In this document: piece after piece, positions 16,839 to 24,411 of the stretch
Position numbering within the stretch: position 1 is the stretch's first letter
Layout: each line of letters begins with the position of its first letter
From: Leptospira sp.
GTDB taxonomy: Bacteria > Spirochaetota > Leptospiria > Leptospirales > Leptospiraceae
Length of the DNA: 27,242 nucleotides
NCBI GenBank assembly: GCA_016742255.1
Contig: JACVCB010000037.1
Coordinates: 1 to 27,242, forward strand
Direction of reading: 5' to 3'
Program-made: the position numbers and the translations under genes
The notes under the pieces: model-generated
Told to the model about the DNA's origin: nothing
Database searches by the model: none
The model's input: the letters and a program-made list of their open reading frames with translations, nothing else

Positions 16839-17037
16839 AAACTTTCGAACATCACTTATCACCATTTTACTCTTTAGTTCTCTCGTCTCTTGTTCACTCT
16901 TTCAAAAAGAGGACAATAAGGACAAAGATGCCATCAGTGCACTCTTATTATCCCTATGGGCTTATAACCAAGCGGCAGGATGTTCTGGGCCTAAGTCTGG
17001 ATTCACCATTTGTATTCCCAAAGGGATTGCAGACTAA
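16834..17037 (+). CDS. Small lipoprotein, 67 residues, function unknown
   Basis: The product has a typical lipoprotein signal (charged MRNFR, hydrophobic core, lipobox SLVSC with Cys20). The mature peptide has only 48 residues: a charged KEDNKDKD stretch, a hydrophobic helix (AISALLLSLWAYN), then a Cys-containing tail (GCSGPKSGFTICIPKG). The two tail cysteines could form a disulfide. I do not recognise a family, although short lipoproteins of this shape are common in Leptospira. No other start is possible, because an in-frame TAA lies six bases upstream. The start codon is inside a hairpin. The next gene begins 3 bases after the stop, so the two are probably co-expressed. Confidence 0.75.
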   Translation: MRNFRTSLITILLFSSLVSCSLFQKEDNKDKDAISALLLSLWAYNQAAGCSGPKSGFTICIPKGIAD

Positions 17038-17040
17038 ATC

Positions 17041-18246
17041 ATGAAAAAAGCACTCTTACTCCTACTTTTTTTGGGAATTAGTTTCCAAGTATCAGACTAC
17101 CAGAACCAAACACGAAAATCCGAAAAAACGATCCTCTCTGAAATATTGGGGGATTCCATTCATTTTGGATTTGGTTCCGAAAAACTTTGGTCAGCCACAA
17201 GTGCAGATAACTGGGGTTTTGTGAGGCAATCTGCCACTTGGGCAAGAGGGAATTCTGGTATCATCGATAACTTAATTTTGGCTTTAAAGAATGCTGGTTA
17301 TTTTAATAACCCAAGTGCCTCCCGTACGGATGTTCTCAGTAATGTCAACCTAAGTGGTTTTGGATCTGCTACTCTGACAATCAAGATCAACACTCCAACC
17401 GCAAATGTTGCGTCCACAGCATATGCAGGGAATAAAACCTTTAACCATTTTCTCGAAATCAAAAAAACAGGAGCATCCACTCCTTCTTTACAACTATTCT
17501 TTGATGACCCAAACACAACCTTGGGCAATGATGGTGCACTGGTTTACTACCGGTTAGTTGATTTTGGGAATCCACAGTTTGCCAATGTAGGTGATGTGAT
17601 CACCGAAAGTTATACGGGAAATGATTCTATTTATGGAACCAAATTCCAAACCTATACCTGGAGGAATGGACCCGAAAACTCCTCTTGGATTAGTAAACAT
17701 GGAAGAGTAGTATTAACAGAGGTAGATTCAGGTAGGCAACTTTGTTTTCGTTCTGTCGTACGTTTGAGTTTTACCAAATTAAAGGAAATCAATCCATCCA
17801 ATGCAACTGCTCTCGACCAATTAAAAACAGCATGTGGTGGCAGTGATCAAATTTACTATGTATTAGCATACATGCAAAAATTTGATTCATCTTTCCAAAC
17901 AACTGCAAAAGCGAGTTTCACAACCAATGCGACACGTTATGAAACAATTTGTAACCTATCTGCTTCCTCATTTCCTGGAGCAAAACTTTCTTATGGAATT
18001 TTTAATATCAATGGGTATGTAACGGACCAATTGAATGCAAACCAAGTTCCAGCAGATTATCCAAGTCCAACCGTTGGTGGTACTGATTTTATGTCTGTAG
18101 ACGAGGCATTTAATCGAACGTATGTAGCAGCTGGTGCGAGTATTTCTGGCCAAGCAACCTTGGGTGTTGTGAAACAATACGAAGAAACATCAAAAACGTA
18201 TTTAGATGCTTTTGATGGGTCTGCTCAAAATCTCACATTTAAATAA
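17041..18246 (+). CDS. Exported protein of unknown function, 401 residues
   Basis: The N-terminus is a signal peptide (MKKALLLLLFLGISFQVS) without a convincing lipobox. The mature protein is rich in Ser, Thr, Asn, Gly and aromatic residues with alternating strand-like segments (for example SATLTIKINTPTANVAS and HFLEIKKTG), which fits a beta-rich surface or periplasmic fold. There are at least three Cys (RQLCF, TACGG, TICNL). I recognise no domain and no enzyme motif. It follows the small lipoprotein gene by 3 bases, without a strong ribosome site, so translation may be coupled. A function in the cell envelope together with that lipoprotein is inference. Confidence 0.8.
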   Translation: MKKALLLLLFLGISFQVSDYQNQTRKSEKTILSEILGDSIHFGFGSEKLWSATSADNWGFVRQSATWARGNSGIIDNLILALKNAGYFNNPSASRTDVLSNVNLSGFGSATLTIKINTPTANVASTAYAGNKTFNHFLEIKKTGASTPSLQLFFDDPNTTLGNDGALVYYRLVDFGNPQFANVGDVITESYTGNDSIYGTKFQTYTWRNGPENSSWISKHGRVVLTEVDSGRQLCFRSVVRLSFTKLKEINPSNATALDQLKTACGGSDQIYYVLAYMQKFDSSFQTTAKASFTTNATRYETICNLSASSFPGAKLSYGIFNINGYVTDQLNANQVPADYPSPTVGGTDFMSVDEAFNRTYVAAGASISGQATLGVVKQYEETSKTYLDAFDGSAQNLTFK

Positions 18247-18281
18247 GGAATTAAAAGGAACAATTAAACCACGGGTAACAG

Positions 18282-19427
18282 TCAATTAGTTCTAAACATT
18301 GCATTCGATAGGATCGAACCTGTGAGTGCAATGAGTTCCACTCGGACATAAGGATCCGATTCCAACATTTGGTAGGTAGCAGAACTCGTATCGGGACTCA
18401 CTTGTAACATTTCTCCCTTTTGTCCAATGAAACGAATTTCCAAATATCGTTCCTTCGAAGTCACCTGGATTTGGTTCTTGTCATTCATTTGAATTTGAGG
18501 AACCATTGGATCACTCGCACCTTGGAAGAATTTTTTCACACAATAAAAAGAACCTGATTGTAATGCCTCTACAACAGAGGCTTGGTCTTTGGCACCGTCA
18601 TTTGTGACAATGTAACGTAAAAAACTTTCCCCTTTCCTTCCTCGTTGTCCACCTAAGGTTTGGATCCAGTTTTTCCAAAATGGTTGGTCAAATTTTTGTA
18701 CAATCGTTTCTGGGAAATAATGCAAGTCATCACTTGCCATACAGTGAACATTTTTACCAGAACTGAGAAGTGTATCTAATATTTTCGCATCATCGCCAAA
18801 CGGAGAGTATACTTCTACCGCTTGGAATCCATCTAGAGCAGACATCTCTTCCTTGGAATACGAATCAAATAGTTTGGGATGCGGTAGGATAACATACCCA
18901 CCTAACTTTTTCATACGATCCATAACCCAATTTAAGTTTTCTCTGGATGCATAGATAGGGAAATAATCATAAAATGCTTTTTGAATTCCAATCGCGAGTA
19001 TATGACGTTTTTTCACATTCTGACCCCATTCCAATCCTCGGATATAGGATGGGTCTTCTGTATTTGAAACCTGTCCATAATCAGTGACTGCGATATTGGA
19101 AAAACCTTCCTTGGCATATTCCGCTTTGATTTCTTGAATTGTATGTCTCTCGGGAGTGAACCAAACTTCATCAGAATGTGTATGTAGGGAAATTTTTTCA
19201 CCTGTATTTCCATTCCAATCGGTGTATGGGTTTATGATCTTAGATCCAGAAAATGGTGCATCGGAATGTTGGGAAGATTTTCGAAGGAGTAGAACCACTG
19301 CAAGTTGGTAGAAGAAGAGAATCCCTAACATTGCCAAGGCAAACAAAGGGTAACGGTACTTCCAGAGGGAAGGCCTTGTGACTTTCGCTTCTATCTCAAG
19401 GACAGGACCAGGGATGTGCAGTAACAT
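18282..19427 (-). CDS. Membrane-anchored PHP-domain metal-dependent phosphoesterase-like protein
   Basis: The 381-residue product has a cytoplasmic-like N-terminus (1-25), one membrane helix (about 27-48) and a PHP domain. The PHP metal-binding landmarks are present in order: HTHS (His82, His84), AVTDYGQ, GLEWG, LPHPK and ASDDLH. The C-terminal 70 residues look beta-rich. PHP proteins hydrolyse phosphate esters using two or three metal ions; the substrate here cannot be read from the sequence. The anchor places the catalytic domain probably in the periplasm, which is unusual compared with soluble PHP phosphatases. The ATG at 19427 lacks a clear ribosome site. Its 3' end faces the unknown exported protein gene with a 35-base gap, and no convincing terminator is seen there. 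Confidence 0.87.
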   Translation of the reverse strand: MLLHIPGPVLEIEAKVTRPSLWKYRYPLFALAMLGILFFYQLAVVLLLRKSSQHSDAPFSGSKIINPYTDWNGNTGEKISLHTHSDEVWFTPERHTIQEIKAEYAKEGFSNIAVTDYGQVSNTEDPSYIRGLEWGQNVKKRHILAIGIQKAFYDYFPIYASRENLNWVMDRMKKLGGYVILPHPKLFDSYSKEEMSALDGFQAVEVYSPFGDDAKILDTLLSSGKNVHCMASDDLHYFPETIVQKFDQPFWKNWIQTLGGQRGRKGESFLRYIVTNDGAKDQASVVEALQSGSFYCVKKFFQGASDPMVPQIQMNDKNQIQVTSKERYLEIRFIGQKGEMLQVSPDTSSATYQMLESDPYVRVELIALTGSILSNAMFRTN

Positions 19428-19467
19428 AGGAAAAGTGTATGAAATCTATTTTCCAATTTGATTCCAG

Positions 19468-19491
19468 TTTTGTTACAAAATGGATACAAAG
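19468..19491. repeat. Pair of TTGT/ACAA inverted repeats in a divergent intergenic region
   Basis: TTTTGT-T-ACAAAA (19468-19480) is a perfect 6-bp palindrome. It is followed 5 bases later by an ACAA-AGG-TTGT repeat (about 19486-19496). Both lie between the divergent PHP and glycosyltransferase genes, where promoters for both must be. Two related half-site pairs could be an operator, but short AT-rich palindromes arise often by chance. Confidence 0.25.
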
Positions 19492-19545
19492 GTTGTTTCA
19501 GAAATTTGGTTTTGACATGGGTGAGAGGGTTTTCCTTCTAGGAAT

Positions 19546-21009
19546 GTGCAATTTTTCACTCCAAAACGAACCTTTTTCCTCTTATTTTTAGTTCTCTCCG
19601 TATACTTGTTTTGGGGGAATTCTTCCCCTCTGATTGACCAAGATGAAGCAGCCTATGCGGGTTTTGCAAGGACCATGACGGAAACGGGAGATTATCTCAA
19701 TATGGAGTTCCCCTATTCCGAACCTCATAGAAAACCACCTCTTCATTTTTGGATCACATCCTTTTTATTCCAAACATTTGGAACCAATGAATTTGTTCTA
19801 AGGTTATTTCCCACAATTTGTATTCTTGGCACAGCAGTATTAACTTACCACTTAGCATATGTTATGTTTAATAGCAGGACAGCTTTATATGCATTTAGTA
19901 TTTTGAGTTTTTCTCTCTATTTTCCACTCAATGGAAAAATCGCACTTGTAGATTCCTTATTGGTTTTTTTTGGAATGTTAGGATTTGTAAACCTTCATCA
20001 TTTTATTAGATCAACAAAATGGATTTACGCTTTTCTATTTTGGTGCTCTGTAAGTATCGGTGTTCTCATCAAAGGACCACCTATCCTAATCTTTTTAGGA
20101 GGCACTTGTTTTCTTTTACTCTTTTTTGCAAAAACAAGACCTATCATTTGGAAACTCCATCCTTGGTTCGGATTACCGTTGGCGCTAGTTCCCATTATTA
20201 TTTGGGGGTATTTCTCATGGCAAAAAGATGGAGGGGTTCTCATACGATGGATGGTCGATTGGTACATCTTACGTAGGGCCACAAATCCAGTCTTTGGACA
20301 ATCAGGACCACCAGGCACCTATTTGGTGTTATTTGTCATTACACTTTTCCCTTGGACAAGGGTTTACCTTTCCTTTTTAAAAGAAATGTTTTGGCGATTT
20401 GTGTCTCATTTGAATGCTAAGGAAATCAAAGATTCTATTTTTTCTTCCTTTCGCAATGGAATTCTTTTACCACTCTCCCCTCGCTCTTATTTAATGATTG
20501 GTCTTGTGTTCTCTTGGATCTTCTATGAGTTTCTTTCAAGTAAACTTCCCTCTTATCCTTTGTCCGCTTACCCAATCCTTTCCATCTTACTTGCCGAACA
20601 ATTATCAAAAAAACACAATCAAATTTATTTATACAGGTTGTACTTAACAACTTCAATCCTTATGATCCTTGTGATTGGATTCTTTGTGTTACCAAAATTC
20701 AATGGAATGAGAACGGAAACTATAGTTTTAGCAGAAACAATCAAAGAGAGAATTCAAACAAATGAAACCTTATATTCATATGGTGGACTTGGAATTCCCA
20801 GTTTTGCCTTTTATTTTCATAGACCTATAAAGGAAATTGATTGGAACGAATTCATGAAGGTAAGTGGATCCATTCTTATGACCGAATCAGATCGAATTCT
20901 CTTTGATTCCATGGGATTCAAAATGAAACAAATGGGAGAACCCATCTCCCTTTATGCGTATGATCGAAACAAAACGCTAAAACTAGTACTTCTGAAAAAA
21001 GAACTTTAG
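19546..21009 (+). CDS. ArnT-like integral-membrane glycosyltransferase (PMT/GT39-GT83 type)
   Basis: The 487-residue membrane protein carries the family's first-loop signature: DQDEAAYAGFARTM (Asp31, Asp33, Glu34) followed by GDYLNMEFP and HRKPPLHFWI, then about ten further helices and a C-terminal periplasmic part of about 100 residues. Such enzymes take a sugar from a polyprenyl-phosphate carrier and attach it to lipid A or protein on the periplasmic side. Which acceptor is used here cannot be told. The start is GTG at 19546, with AGGA 2-5 bases upstream; an ATG at 19544 is out of frame. Its stop overlaps by 4 bases the stop of the opposing DCC-family gene. Confidence 0.9.
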   Translation: MQFFTPKRTFFLLFLVLSVYLFWGNSSPLIDQDEAAYAGFARTMTETGDYLNMEFPYSEPHRKPPLHFWITSFLFQTFGTNEFVLRLFPTICILGTAVLTYHLAYVMFNSRTALYAFSILSFSLYFPLNGKIALVDSLLVFFGMLGFVNLHHFIRSTKWIYAFLFWCSVSIGVLIKGPPILIFLGGTCFLLLFFAKTRPIIWKLHPWFGLPLALVPIIIWGYFSWQKDGGVLIRWMVDWYILRRATNPVFGQSGPPGTYLVLFVITLFPWTRVYLSFLKEMFWRFVSHLNAKEIKDSIFSSFRNGILLPLSPRSYLMIGLVFSWIFYEFLSSKLPSYPLSAYPILSILLAEQLSKKHNQIYLYRLYLTTSILMILVIGFFVLPKFNGMRTETIVLAETIKERIQTNETLYSYGGLGIPSFAFYFHRPIKEIDWNEFMKVSGSILMTESDRILFDSMGFKMKQMGEPISLYAYDRNKTLKLVLLKKEL

Positions 21010-21404
21010 TCTAAAAACCTTTGTTTCAATTCGGGGGTTGGTACCATACAAGTTTCCGCTTTGCCAAACCACTGGTACCGGTGTTTGGCGATAAACCGAT
21101 AAAACAAATTGCGAAGTGTTCTTGGCACCACCCAAAACAAAACTCCCAATCTCCAAGGGAAATTCAATTCGTTTGTGATCCCAAGAATGGCATCTGATTC
21201 TAAGTAGAGTGTGCCTTCCTTCCAATACAGAATGCTATCGGGGAGAGAATCTCTAGCAGGTTCGGGAATGAGTTCTAAAAAAGTTCTGGAACCAATCGCT
21301 GAAAAGGAGAGGGATTCTGTTTTGTTGTGTTTCAATAAGAATTGAACCGAACCCATACAAAGATGGCACACTCCATCGAAGAAAACAATTTTCCTTTTTT
21401 CCAC
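21006..21404 (-). CDS. DCC-family (DUF393) thiol-disulfide oxidoreductase-like protein
   Basis: This 132-residue protein has the DUF393 signature: FFDGVCHLC near the N-terminus (Cys13, Cys16), a central DSILYW strand, and HRYQWFG with a following Cys near the C-terminus. The name comes from the DxxCxxC motif; the reaction is not established, though a thioredoxin-like fold is expected. The start is a GTG at 21404. An AAGGGG site lies about 11 bases upstream, a little far, and an ATG at 21414 is in another frame. The neighbouring glycosyltransferase gene ends inside its stop codon region. Confidence 0.87.
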   Translation of the reverse strand: MEKRKIVFFDGVCHLCMGSVQFLLKHNKTESLSFSAIGSRTFLELIPEPARDSLPDSILYWKEGTLYLESDAILGITNELNFPWRLGVLFWVVPRTLRNLFYRFIAKHRYQWFGKAETCMVPTPELKQRFLD

Positions 21405-21466
21405 TGGCAGACATTCCCCTTAACTCCAAACTGGTTGATAAGCATTCGAAATCGAGTCTAATTCCC

Positions 21467-21480
21467 AAGAGGTGCCGATG
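21467..21480 (+). promoter_or_regulatory. Ribosome-binding site deciding the start of the M3 peptidase
   Basis: GAGG at 21469-21472 lies 5 bases before the ATG at 21478. A GTG at 21472, also in frame, would overlap this site and is therefore unlikely to be the start. Confidence 0.65.
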
Positions 21481-23424
21481 TTTCCAGAATTTCATTCCGA
21501 CAATTTATCACAAAAAGAATCGACCATTTTAAATAAAATGGAGTCGAACAAAGAATTCATCCAATCTCTTCTTCAAAAAAGTCCTCTCACTTTTCAAAAT
21601 TTTCTGAAACCATACCAAAGGATACAAACAGAACTTGGAGATTTGGTGACTGAAGTCTCTCATATCAACTCCGTTAAAAATAACGAAGAAAGCCAAACAA
21701 TCTACAGTCGATTGTTGCCGAAACTAAGTGAATATTATACTGACTTAGGACAAAATGAAGAAATCTATGCGGCCCTACTCAATATCCAATCCACTGACAA
21801 AACTCTGAACGAAGAACAAACAAAAGTTTTAGAAAATGAAATTCGAGATTTCCAATTGTCAGGAGTTGGACTCAATCCAACGACAAAGGAAGAACTGAAA
21901 AATATTCGTATCCAGTTATCAGATCTTACCAATCAATTTTCTCAAAATGTCTTAAACGCAACGAATGCATTTGCTCTTTATTTAAAAGAGGAAGATGTAA
22001 AAGGAATTCCAGAAAGTGACAAAGTTTCAGCCAAACAAGAAGACGGAACTTTTAAATTCACACTTCATTTTCCATCTTACATTGCTTATATGACCTATGG
22101 GGAAAACAGAAAGATCAGAAAAGAATTATATGATGCATATTGCACAAGGGCGCCAGAAAATGGTGCACTCATAGAAAAAATTTTAAATTTAAGAGACAAA
22201 GAAGCAAAACTACTAGGGTTTGAAACCTATGCACATTTGAGTTTGGCTACAAAAGTTGCGAACACTCCAGAAGAAGTGATTTCTTTTCTCGATCACTTAG
22301 CAGAAAAAGCAAAACCGATTGCAGAAAAAGAATACACTGAGATCAAATCCTTCGCAAAAAAACTGGGAGAAACACAAATTGAACCTTGGGATCTCACATA
22401 CTATTCAGAAAAATTGAAAAAAGAATCCTTTTCGTATGATGAAGAAATATATAGACCTTATTTGGAAAAGGAAACCGTCATCCAAGGAACCTTCCAATTT
22501 TTAGAACAACTACTTGGAGTTAGGTTCCAAGAAGTAAAAACAAATGTATGGGAACCATCTGTCCTTTGTTATGACTTAGTTGTGGAAGGGGAAACTCGTT
22601 CCAGGTTATATTTAGACTTAGAAGTGCGAAGTGATAAAAAAGGTGGGGCATGGATGCACAACTGGAAACCTCATTTCCAAGACGAATCTGGCAAAACAGA
22701 ACTCCCCATTGCCTTTGTCGTCGCTAGTTTTCCAAAAGCCACAACCACTCAACCTAGTTTACTCAGGCCAAGTGATGTTGTGACATTATTTCATGAATTA
22801 GGCCATGCACTCCATCATTTACTCTCCAAGGTGAATGAAGCGTTTGTGAGTGGAGTGAATGGTGTGGAATGGGATGCTGTCGAGTTTCCATCTCAATTTC
22901 TCGAAAACTTTGTCTATGAACCAAAGGTATTACAACTGTTTGCAAAACATTACCAAACAAAAGAACCAATTCCCAATTCTTATATAGAGACAATGGTGAA
23001 AGCAAAAAACTTCATGTCGGCCATGGGAGTTGTTCGACAAATCGAATTTGCAAAATTTGATATGTTGGTTCATAAAGAAAAACCAACTGAGGCACGAGTA
23101 CAAGAAATTTTAAACCAAGTTAGAAAGGAAATTGCTGTTGTTGTCCCTCCTTCCTATAATAAATTCCAAAACTCATTCACTCATATCTTTGCAGGTGGTT
23201 ATGCTGCGGGTTACTATTCCTATAAATGGGCGGAACTATTGTCAGCGAATGCATTTTATTCATTTGTAGATAAAGGTGTGTTTGATTTAGAACATGCTTC
23301 TCATTTCAGAAAAACTGTTTTGGAAAAAGGTGGTTCTGCCAATGCCATGAATCTTTTCCGTGATTTTTATGGAAAAGATCCAGACATCCAAGCACTACTT
23401 CGATTGAACGGAATTGCTGCTTAA
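21478..23424 (+). CDS. M3-family zinc oligopeptidase (oligopeptidase A / PrlC-like)
   Basis: The 648-residue protein is of usual length for the family. It carries the zinc-binding motif HELGH (His439, Glu440, His443) in TLFHELGHALHH. The third ligand is expected in EFPSQFLEN, which follows about 25 residues later. The C-terminal segment AGGYAAGYYSYKWAELLSA is also typical of M3 peptidases. It cleaves short peptides in the cytoplasm; no signal peptide is present. The start at ATG 21478 is chosen because of the GAGG 5 bases upstream. The 3' end overlaps the opposing Sco gene by 30 bases. Confidence 0.95.
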   Translation: MFPEFHSDNLSQKESTILNKMESNKEFIQSLLQKSPLTFQNFLKPYQRIQTELGDLVTEVSHINSVKNNEESQTIYSRLLPKLSEYYTDLGQNEEIYAALLNIQSTDKTLNEEQTKVLENEIRDFQLSGVGLNPTTKEELKNIRIQLSDLTNQFSQNVLNATNAFALYLKEEDVKGIPESDKVSAKQEDGTFKFTLHFPSYIAYMTYGENRKIRKELYDAYCTRAPENGALIEKILNLRDKEAKLLGFETYAHLSLATKVANTPEEVISFLDHLAEKAKPIAEKEYTEIKSFAKKLGETQIEPWDLTYYSEKLKKESFSYDEEIYRPYLEKETVIQGTFQFLEQLLGVRFQEVKTNVWEPSVLCYDLVVEGETRSRLYLDLEVRSDKKGGAWMHNWKPHFQDESGKTELPIAFVVASFPKATTTQPSLLRPSDVVTLFHELGHALHHLLSKVNEAFVSGVNGVEWDAVEFPSQFLENFVYEPKVLQLFAKHYQTKEPIPNSYIETMVKAKNFMSAMGVVRQIEFAKFDMLVHKEKPTEARVQEILNQVRKEIAVVVPPSYNKFQNSFTHIFAGGYAAGYYSYKWAELLSANAFYSFVDKGVFDLEHASHFRKTVLEKGGSANAMNLFRDFYGKDPDIQALLRLNGIAA

Positions 23425-23970
23425 AGCCAAAATCGTTTTGGAAATTACCTCTTTCCCATCGGTTGACTTGATGAGTTTTCGAGTTTTCCGTTGGGAATCC
23501 AAAACATAAAGATACGTCGAGTGATCAAAAGCCAATCCATCTTTTGTTTTTTCCACATAAGCCGCATATTGTTTTAACAATCGATTGGTAGTACTCGGAT
23601 CAAAACTATAACCAATTGCATTGGGAATATAAAATTGAACATACTTCGTTGCGGTTTCTGTAGAATCTCTTTCTGGATCAATTGAAACAAATACAACACG
23701 GAAATTTTTCGTTTCCAGTTCAGAGAAATGTTCAGTCGCAGATTTGATTTTTGCTAGTGTATTCGGACAAAAATCAGGACAATATGTGTATCCAAAAAAA
23801 ACGAGTAAAACAGGCTCGCTAAAATTTTTCAAATTCACCTTTGTTCCCGATTTGTCCATAGCCTCTATGTTTCCACCTATGGGAAGTTCTGTGAGCTCAA
23901 TTGCCGACCCACAATAGAGAATATTAAAAAAAAGGAATATGGCAAAACTAAGAGTTAAAATTTTCTTCAT
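23395..23970 (-). CDS. Sco1/SenC-family copper-binding protein, probable lipoprotein
   Basis: The 191-residue product has a lipoprotein-like signal (hydrophobic 4-19, Cys20 in ILYCGS) and a thioredoxin-like Sco domain. The copper-binding CPDFC motif (Cys64, Cys68) and the conserved distal His (FDHS, His150) are present, as is the VSIDPERDS stretch. Sco proteins deliver copper to, or keep reduced, the CuA site of cytochrome c oxidase. Its ATG overlaps the stop of the PCuAC gene (ATGA), so the two copper chaperones are co-translated. No oxidase gene is in the window. Confidence 0.93.
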   Translation of the reverse strand: MKKILTLSFAIFLFFNILYCGSAIELTELPIGGNIEAMDKSGTKVNLKNFSEPVLLVFFGYTYCPDFCPNTLAKIKSATEHFSELETKNFRVVFVSIDPERDSTETATKYVQFYIPNAIGYSFDPSTTNRLLKQYAAYVEKTKDGLAFDHSTYLYVLDSQRKTRKLIKSTDGKEVISKTILALSSNSVQSK

Positions 23971-24401
23971 AACGATTTTTTCTCCACAATGTGTTTTTGA
24001 ACCAACCCATTTGAAAAATGAATTTGAATCAAAAGTTCACCACTTGAATTTTCTTTCTCATATAACATAAGGTGTGTGCCATTTCGTTTAAGTTCAATAG
24101 ATTCCTTTGGTTTCAATACGATTGGATAGTCTAGTTTTCTCATCCTCATGATCCCTTCTTTGCCCATATTCATCGTATGGAATTCTACAGTTTTGTATTG
24201 GTTACTCGAAACAGTAAGGATGGAAACATCAGAATCAGTTGGATTTTGGATGGTTCCATAAACAGCCGTTGTTTTTGCTACATCAGGAACTATGGGAGTC
24301 CAGAAAGTATGTTCTCCATTCGTTTTGTGACAGAAAATGAACAAATTGACTTGAATTAGAAACAGAATTCCTAAATTTGTAGTATTTACCTTTCGTAACA
24401 A
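23967..24401 (-). CDS. PCuAC-type periplasmic copper chaperone
   Basis: With the TTG start at 24401 the protein has 144 residues. A lipoprotein-type leader follows (MLRKV, hydrophobic core, LFIFC with Cys24). The PCuAC domain follows, with copper ligands visible as HTM (His75, Met77), MRM (Met85, Met87) and HLM (His110, Met112). The TTG is preferred because GAGG lies 5 bases upstream and gives a normal signal peptide. A longer frame to ATG 24476 would put extra residues before the leader and overlap the opposing hydrolase gene by 65 bases. PCuAC and Sco together load CuA of cytochrome oxidase. The product ends in ATGA overlap with the Sco gene. Confidence 0.88.
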   Translation of the reverse strand: MLRKVNTTNLGILFLIQVNLFIFCHKTNGEHTFWTPIVPDVAKTTAVYGTIQNPTDSDVSILTVSSNQYKTVEFHTMNMGKEGIMRMRKLDYPIVLKPKESIELKRNGTHLMLYEKENSSGELLIQIHFSNGLVQKHIVEKKSL

Positions 24402-24411
24402 GAGAACCTCG

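Noticed and set aside
18258..18292. GAACAATT / AATTAGTTC repeat between the convergent 401-residue and PHP genes as a terminator
   Set aside because: It has a bulge, an 18-base loop and no T-run; too weak to call.
19512..19540. A perfect TTGACA just before the glycosyltransferase gene
   Set aside because: At 17-base spacing the -10 would be CTTCTA, a poor match, and the transcript would start inside or at the start codon; not called as a promoter.
23427..23441. CCAAAA-TCG-TTTTGG after the M3 peptidase gene as a terminator
   Set aside because: The stem is only 6 bp, AT-rich and not followed by a T-run; it also lies in the Sco coding sequence and may be chance.
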